DNA of 64,000 nt from Novosphingobium profundi. GTDB lineage: Bacteria; Pseudomonadota; Alphaproteobacteria; Sphingomonadales; Sphingomonadaceae. Position 1 is the first letter of the stretch. Each line of letters opens with the position of its first letter. Both the position numbers and the translations under genes were made by a program. Location: the NCBI RefSeq assembly GCF_020524485.1, contig NZ_JAIVLF010000006.1:434001-498000 (forward strand). The letters are read 5' to 3'. Below are positions 59,687 to 64,000 of the stretch, in pieces. The notes under the pieces are model-generated. The model saw only the letters and a list, made by a program, of their open reading frames with translations. It was not told the DNA's origin and did not search any database.

Positions 59687-62600
59687 ATGGATCGGTTCTT
59701 CGTCTACCGGCCGGTCTTCGGCTGGGTCATCGCCGCGTTCATCGCGCTGGGCGGGATCATCGCGCTCCTCAACCTTGCTATCGAGCAGTACCCGTCCGTC
59801 GCGCCGCCCTCGCTCAACCTCAGCTATACCTACACCGGCGCCGATGCCGAGACGCTCGACAAGAACGTGACCTCGGTGATCGAGCGCGAGCTGAACGGGG
59901 TCGACAACTACCTCTACATGGCCTCGACGAGCCGTTCCAACGGCACGGGCGAGATCACGCTGACCTTCGAATCGGGCACCGATCTCGACGTCGCGCGGGT
60001 CGAGGTGATGGACCGGCTCAACCGCGCCGAGCCGCGCCTGCCGGAACAGGTGCGCCAGATGGGCATCCAGATCACCGACCGCGCCTCGGGCTTCCTGATG
60101 GTCGTTGCGATGTCCTCGTCCGATGCGTCGATGAGTGCGCTTGAGGTCGGCAACTACACCAACAACAATGTCCTCAACGAACTGCGCCGGGTGGACGGCG
60201 TGGGCGATGTCATGCTGTTCGGCTCGCAGTACGCGATGCGCATCTGGATCGATCCGACGCGCCTTGCTGGCTACAACCTCTCGGCTTCCGAGGTGCTGGC
60301 TGCCGTGCAGGAGCAGAACAGCCAGACCGCAGGCGGCGGCCTTGGTGAACAGCCAGTCACGCGCGAAACCGAGTTCTCGGCCAAGATCATCACCCAGAAC
60401 CGCTTTTCCGATCCCGAACAGTTCGAGCAGATCATCGTCAAGTCGAACCAGGACGGTTCGACCGTGCGGCTTTCCGATGTGGCGCGGGTCGAGCTGGGTG
60501 CGGAGACCTACGGCTTCAAGGCGCGCTACAACGGCAAGGAGATCGCCGGCATGGCGATCCAGCTGGCGACCGGTGCCAACGCGGTGGAGACCGCCAAGGC
60601 GGTGCGCGAGCGCCTCGCCCAGCTGGAAGCCAATTTCCCCGACAGTCTCACCTGGGACGTGGCCTTCGATTCCACCCCCTTCATCAACGCCTCGGTCGAC
60701 AGCGTGATCCACACCCTTGTCGAGGCGATGGTGCTGGTCTTCGCGGTCATGTTCCTGTTCCTGCAGAATTGGCGCGCGACACTGATCCCGGCCGTGGTGG
60801 TGCCCATCGCGCTTCTGGGCGCGTGCCTTGGCCTCTATCTCTTCGACTTTTCGATTAACACGCTTTCGCTTTTCGCCATGGTGGTGGCGATCGGCATCCT
60901 CGTCGACGACGCCATCGTCGTGGTCGAGAACGTCGAGCGCATCATGAGCGAGGAAAAGCTGCCGCCCCGTCTCGCCACGATCAAGGCGATGGGCCAGATC
61001 CGCGGCGCAATCATCGGCATCACGCTGGTCCTGGTTGCCGTGTTCGTGCCGATGGCCTTCTTCCCGGGCTCGACAGGCGGTATCTACCGCCAGTTCTCGG
61101 TGACGCTCGCGGTCTCGATCCTGTTCTCGGCGGTGCTGGCGCTCACCTTCACCCCGGCCCTGTGCGCGACGCTCCTGCGCGAGGAGTATGGCCACGAGGG
61201 TGAGGACGAGGAGGCCCCCGTGCCGCCCGGCGTGCGTGGCTGGCCCCGCCGCTTCTTCCGCAGTTTCAACGAGCGCTTCGGGGCGGCCACCAACCGCTTC
61301 ACCCGCACCATCGGCACCATGCTTTCGGGGCCCTTGCGCTGGATGGCCGTCTTTGCGGTCATGGCGGTGCTGACGGGTGTCCTCTTTACCCGTCTTCCCG
61401 GCGGCTTCCTACCCGAAGAGGACCAGGGCTACTTCATGGTCAACGTCGATGCGCCGGTGGGCGCGACGATGCAGCGCACCGAGGCGGTGGTGAAGCAGAT
61501 CGAGGCGAACCTCACCGCCCAGCCCCAGGTTCGCTCGATCATCTCGGTGGTGGGCTTCAACTTCTTCGGCCAGAGCCAGAGCGCTGGCCTTGCCTTCGTC
61601 GATCTCCACCCCTGGGAGGAGCGCACTGGCGAGGAGGACAGCATCAACGCGATCATCGGCAGGTTCCAGCGTTTTGCAGGCTCGCTGACCGACGCGACCG
61701 TCTTTGCTTTGAACCCCCCCGCGATCCAGGAACTGGGCAATGCCACCGGCTTCTCGCTCAAGGTCGAGGACCGTTCGGGCAACGACCGGGAAGGGCTGGT
61801 CGCCGCGCGCGATGCGATTCTGGGTGAGGCGATGCAGAACCCTGCGCTCATGCAGGTGCGCCCCGACGGGCCGGGCAATGCGCCTGAACTCTATGTCGAC
61901 ATCGACCGGGTCAAGGCGCGGGCGCTCGGCCTCTCGATCCAGTCGGTGAACCAGATGCTGGCGATCAGCTTCGGCTCGTCCTACGCCAACGACTTCACGC
62001 GCGATGGCAACACGCTGCGCGTCTACGTCCAGGCCGATGCGCCCGCGCGCATGACGCCCGATGACGTGATGAACCTGCGCGTGCGCGGGGAGAACGGCCA
62101 GATGGTGCCCTTCAGTGCCTTTGCGAAGAGTTCCTGGCGTTCCGGGCCGATCCAGGTCGAGCGCTACAACGGGTATCCCTCGCTCACCATTTCGGGCAAC
62201 GCCGCGCCGGGGCACTCCTCGGGCGAGGCGCTCGACATCATGGAGGAGATCGCCGCGCGCAACCTGACGGGCGCGATGAGCTACGAGTGGACCGGCACGG
62301 CCTACGAGGAACGCCAGGCGGGCGGGCAGATCGGCCTGCTGCTGGGCCTGAGCGTCATCGTCGTGTTCCTGCTGCTCGCTGCACTCTACAACAGCTGGGG
62401 CATTCCCATCGCGGTGCTGCTGGTGGTGCCCTTCGGGATCATGGGCGCGGTGGTCTTCACGCTGCTGCGTTCGCTTTCGGCCGACGTCTACTTCAACATC
62501 GGTCTCATCACCATCATCGGCCTGGCCGCCAAGAACGCGATCCTGATTGTCGAGTTCGCCATCGAGGATGAGGATGCGGGCAGCTCGCCGCGCGAGGCGA

Positions 62601-62917
62601 CCCTGGAGGCCTCGCGCCAGCGCCTGCGTCCGATCCTGATGACCAGCCTTGCCTTCATCCTGGGTATGGTGCCGCTCGCGATTGCCTCGGGCGCGGGGGC
62701 GGCAAGCCGCCAGGCGGTCGGCACGGGCGTCATGGGCGGGATGATCGCGGCTACCGCGCTCGGCATCTTCTTCACGCCGGTCTTCTACTATCTGACCCGC
62801 ACCTACCTCAGCAAACGGCGCGATCCGCAAGCCGAGGACGCGCGCTGGCTGGCGCAGAACCGCGATGATGGGGACGAAAACGGCCCTGGCCCGGAGAGGG
62901 AGGCCCCCCATGCGTAA
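59687..62917 (+). CDS. RND multidrug efflux permease (AcrB/MexB, HAE1)
   Basis: 1076-residue inner-membrane trimeric drug/proton antiporter. Twelve helices with two large periplasmic loops; the proton-relay pair is in VVAIGILVDDAIVVVENVER, and further signatures are FFPGSTGGIYRQFSVTLAVS, GRATGLAAKNAILIVEFAIED-like GLAAKNAILIVEFAIEDEDA and RPILMTSLAFILGMVPLAIA. Residues of HAE1 type indicate hydrophobic and amphiphilic substrates rather than metals. Its stop overlaps the start of the outer-membrane factor gene, so the three pump parts are co-expressed. Confidence 0.96.
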   Translation: MDRFFVYRPVFGWVIAAFIALGGIIALLNLAIEQYPSVAPPSLNLSYTYTGADAETLDKNVTSVIERELNGVDNYLYMASTSRSNGTGEITLTFESGTDLDVARVEVMDRLNRAEPRLPEQVRQMGIQITDRASGFLMVVAMSSSDASMSALEVGNYTNNNVLNELRRVDGVGDVMLFGSQYAMRIWIDPTRLAGYNLSASEVLAAVQEQNSQTAGGGLGEQPVTRETEFSAKIITQNRFSDPEQFEQIIVKSNQDGSTVRLSDVARVELGAETYGFKARYNGKEIAGMAIQLATGANAVETAKAVRERLAQLEANFPDSLTWDVAFDSTPFINASVDSVIHTLVEAMVLVFAVMFLFLQNWRATLIPAVVVPIALLGACLGLYLFDFSINTLSLFAMVVAIGILVDDAIVVVENVERIMSEEKLPPRLATIKAMGQIRGAIIGITLVLVAVFVPMAFFPGSTGGIYRQFSVTLAVSILFSAVLALTFTPALCATLLREEYGHEGEDEEAPVPPGVRGWPRRFFRSFNERFGAATNRFTRTIGTMLSGPLRWMAVFAVMAVLTGVLFTRLPGGFLPEEDQGYFMVNVDAPVGATMQRTEAVVKQIEANLTAQPQVRSIISVVGFNFFGQSQSAGLAFVDLHPWEERTGEEDSINAIIGRFQRFAGSLTDATVFALNPPAIQELGNATGFSLKVEDRSGNDREGLVAARDAILGEAMQNPALMQVRPDGPGNAPELYVDIDRVKARALGLSIQSVNQMLAISFGSSYANDFTRDGNTLRVYVQADAPARMTPDDVMNLRVRGENGQMVPFSAFAKSSWRSGPIQVERYNGYPSLTISGNAAPGHSSGEALDIMEEIAARNLTGAMSYEWTGTAYEERQAGGQIGLLLGLSVIVVFLLLAALYNSWGIPIAVLLVVPFGIMGAVVFTLLRSLSADVYFNIGLITIIGLAAKNAILIVEFAIEDEDAGSSPREATLEASRQRLRPILMTSLAFILGMVPLAIASGAGAASRQAVGTGVMGGMIAATALGIFFTPVFYYLTRTYLSKRRDPQAEDARWLAQNRDDGDENGPGPEREAPHA

Positions 62918-64000
62918 GTGCGCCGCACTGCTCCTGGCAGGACTGGCCAGCGCCTGCAGTCTTGCCCCCGACTATGAGCGGCCCAATGCGGCCATTTCGC
63001 CTGTCTACCGGGACGGGCAGGTGGACGCCGCGTCGCAAGCCGAGGCTCCGCTCGCGACCGAACTGGGCTGGCGTCAGTTCTTCCGCGACCCGCGCCTCCA
63101 GTCGTTGATTGCAGCGGCGCTCACCAACAACCGCGACCTGGCCCAGTCCTACGCCCGGGTCGACCAGGCCCGCGCGCAGTTCCGCATCCAGGCCGCCGGC
63201 CGCCTGCCCGCTTTGGACGCGACGGGCACCGGCACACGCAGCCAGACTCCCATCGCGGGGCTCGGCGCGGTCGGATCGGCGATCCCGGGTGACGGCAGTG
63301 GCGGGGGTGGTACGCCTGTGCCCGACTCCATCCGCTTTACCCAGTTCGGCGCGAACCTGGGCGTCAGCTCCTTCGAGCTCGACCTGTGGGGCCGCGTGCG
63401 CAATCTGACCCGCCTGCAGCGTGAGAACTGGCTGGCTTCGGTTGAGGGCGCGCGCGCTTACCGTCTCTCGCTCATCGCGCAGGTCGCCGCGACCTACTTC
63501 GACATCCGCGCCGGAGAAGAGCGGATCGCGCTGGCCCGCCGCAGCCTCGAAGGGCGCCGCGAGGGTGAGCGGATCGCCCGCATGCGCCTCGAGGCCGGGG
63601 TTACCTCGACCGCCGACTACGACCAGACCGTACTCCTCCTCACCCAGGCCGAGACCGAACTCGCCGAGATCCAGCGCACCACCGAACAGGCGCGCAACCT
63701 GCTGAACGTGCTGGTCGGCGGGTCGATCACCGGCCCGATGCCCGCCGGTCTCTCATTGTCCGAGCAGGTCGTGCCGGTAAGGGCGGGTCTGCCCTCGACC
63801 CTGCTCGAACAGCGCCCGGACATCCTGCAGGCCGAGCACGCGCTGATCGGCGCCAACGCCAATATCGGCGCGGCGCGCGCGGCCTATTTCCCGACGATCT
63901 CGCTGACCGGCACGCTGGGCTTCATGTCGAACGCGCTCGGCTCGCTCTTCGACGGCGCGAACGAGAGCTGGAGCTATGGCGGCACGGCCAGCCTGCCGAT
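62910..64000 (+). CDS. RND efflux outer-membrane factor (NodT/OprM family), 3' end outside window
   Basis: Outer-membrane channel lipoprotein; the first 363 residues are visible. Lipobox region LAGLASACSLAPDYERP, then the two OEP domains: AALTNNRDLAQSYARVDQAR, SLEGRREGERIARMRLEAGV, TSTADYDQTVLLLTQAETEL and LLEQRPDILQAEHALIGANA with AYFPTISLTGTLGFM. Its ATG lies inside the end of the permease gene. The missing C-terminal part should be about 110 residues. It completes the tripartite exporter. Confidence 0.95.
   Translation, partial: MRKCAALLLAGLASACSLAPDYERPNAAISPVYRDGQVDAASQAEAPLATELGWRQFFRDPRLQSLIAAALTNNRDLAQSYARVDQARAQFRIQAAGRLPALDATGTGTRSQTPIAGLGAVGSAIPGDGSGGGGTPVPDSIRFTQFGANLGVSSFELDLWGRVRNLTRLQRENWLASVEGARAYRLSLIAQVAATYFDIRAGEERIALARRSLEGRREGERIARMRLEAGVTSTADYDQTVLLLTQAETELAEIQRTTEQARNLLNVLVGGSITGPMPAGLSLSEQVVPVRAGLPSTLLEQRPDILQAEHALIGANANIGAARAAYFPTISLTGTLGFMSNALGSLFDGANESWSYGGTASLP

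Overview
The window reads as chromosomal DNA of a high-GC alphaproteobacterium, most likely a sphingomonad such as Novosphingobium or Sphingobium. This rests on content rather than on any database match: a LinR/NodD-type LysR regulator beside a TonB-dependent receptor and a Rieske oxygenase, a complete suf operon led by an Rrf2 regulator, the xseA-DUF2093-M23 peptidase order, MmcB, DUF1289, DUF2093 and ClassII CtaA. Coding density is high, most genes sit in tight operons with 1-4 nt overlaps, and I saw no transposase, prophage or CRISPR array.

Layout. 1-5.5 kb: a probable catabolic locus (TonB receptor, MBL hydrolase, Rieske oxygenase on the minus strand) with a divergent LysR regulator. 5.5-9 kb: cutA, ctaA, a MerC-domain protein, thiS-thiG. 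9-17.3 kb: two uncharacterised proteins and a methyltransferase, then minus-strand genes for a glutamate-receptor-like ion channel, an acyl-CoA ligase, gamma-glutamyltransferase and PyrD. 17.4-24.6 kb: a candidate small RNA, then iscR-sufB-DUF559-hypothetical-sufC-sufD-sufS-sufT-GNAT-sufA. 24.7-37 kb: housekeeping genes (PfkB kinase, purD, xseA, M23 peptidase, rpmB, tadA, RNase T2, nadC). 37-46.3 kb: a second candidate small RNA, a LytTR two-component system, a DsbA-like and an M48 envelope quality-control pair, a PAS protein, an MFS exporter and a sterol-desaturase-like hydroxylase. 46.6-51.4 kb: a DEAD-box helicase, small conserved proteins, MmcB, tRNA-Arg(CCG) and a sulfotransferase. 51.6-57.6 kb: a complete Mrp Na+/H+ antiporter operon with fused MrpA-MrpB. 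57.7-64 kb: TetR regulator and an RND efflux system, its outer-membrane factor cut by the window end.

The most striking signal outside the genes is a family of eight 112-114 bp repeats in both orientations (starts near 14318, 24598, 28046, 32665, 34849, 42107, 46394 and 51450). Each has an 8-bp-stem hairpin at either end, one with CATC and one with GATG in the loop, so the ends are inverted copies of each other, plus a variable but self-complementary centre. All lie 15-98 nt from the 3' end of a gene. This is REPIN/MITE-like architecture and may serve as bidirectional terminators or mRNA-end stabilisers.

Two intergenic regions carry stacked hairpins followed by a rho-independent terminator with no gene upstream on that strand (17405-17550 and 37086-37248); both are candidate small RNA genes. 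Function calls come from motifs read by eye, so family-level assignments are firmer than substrates or exact start codons.
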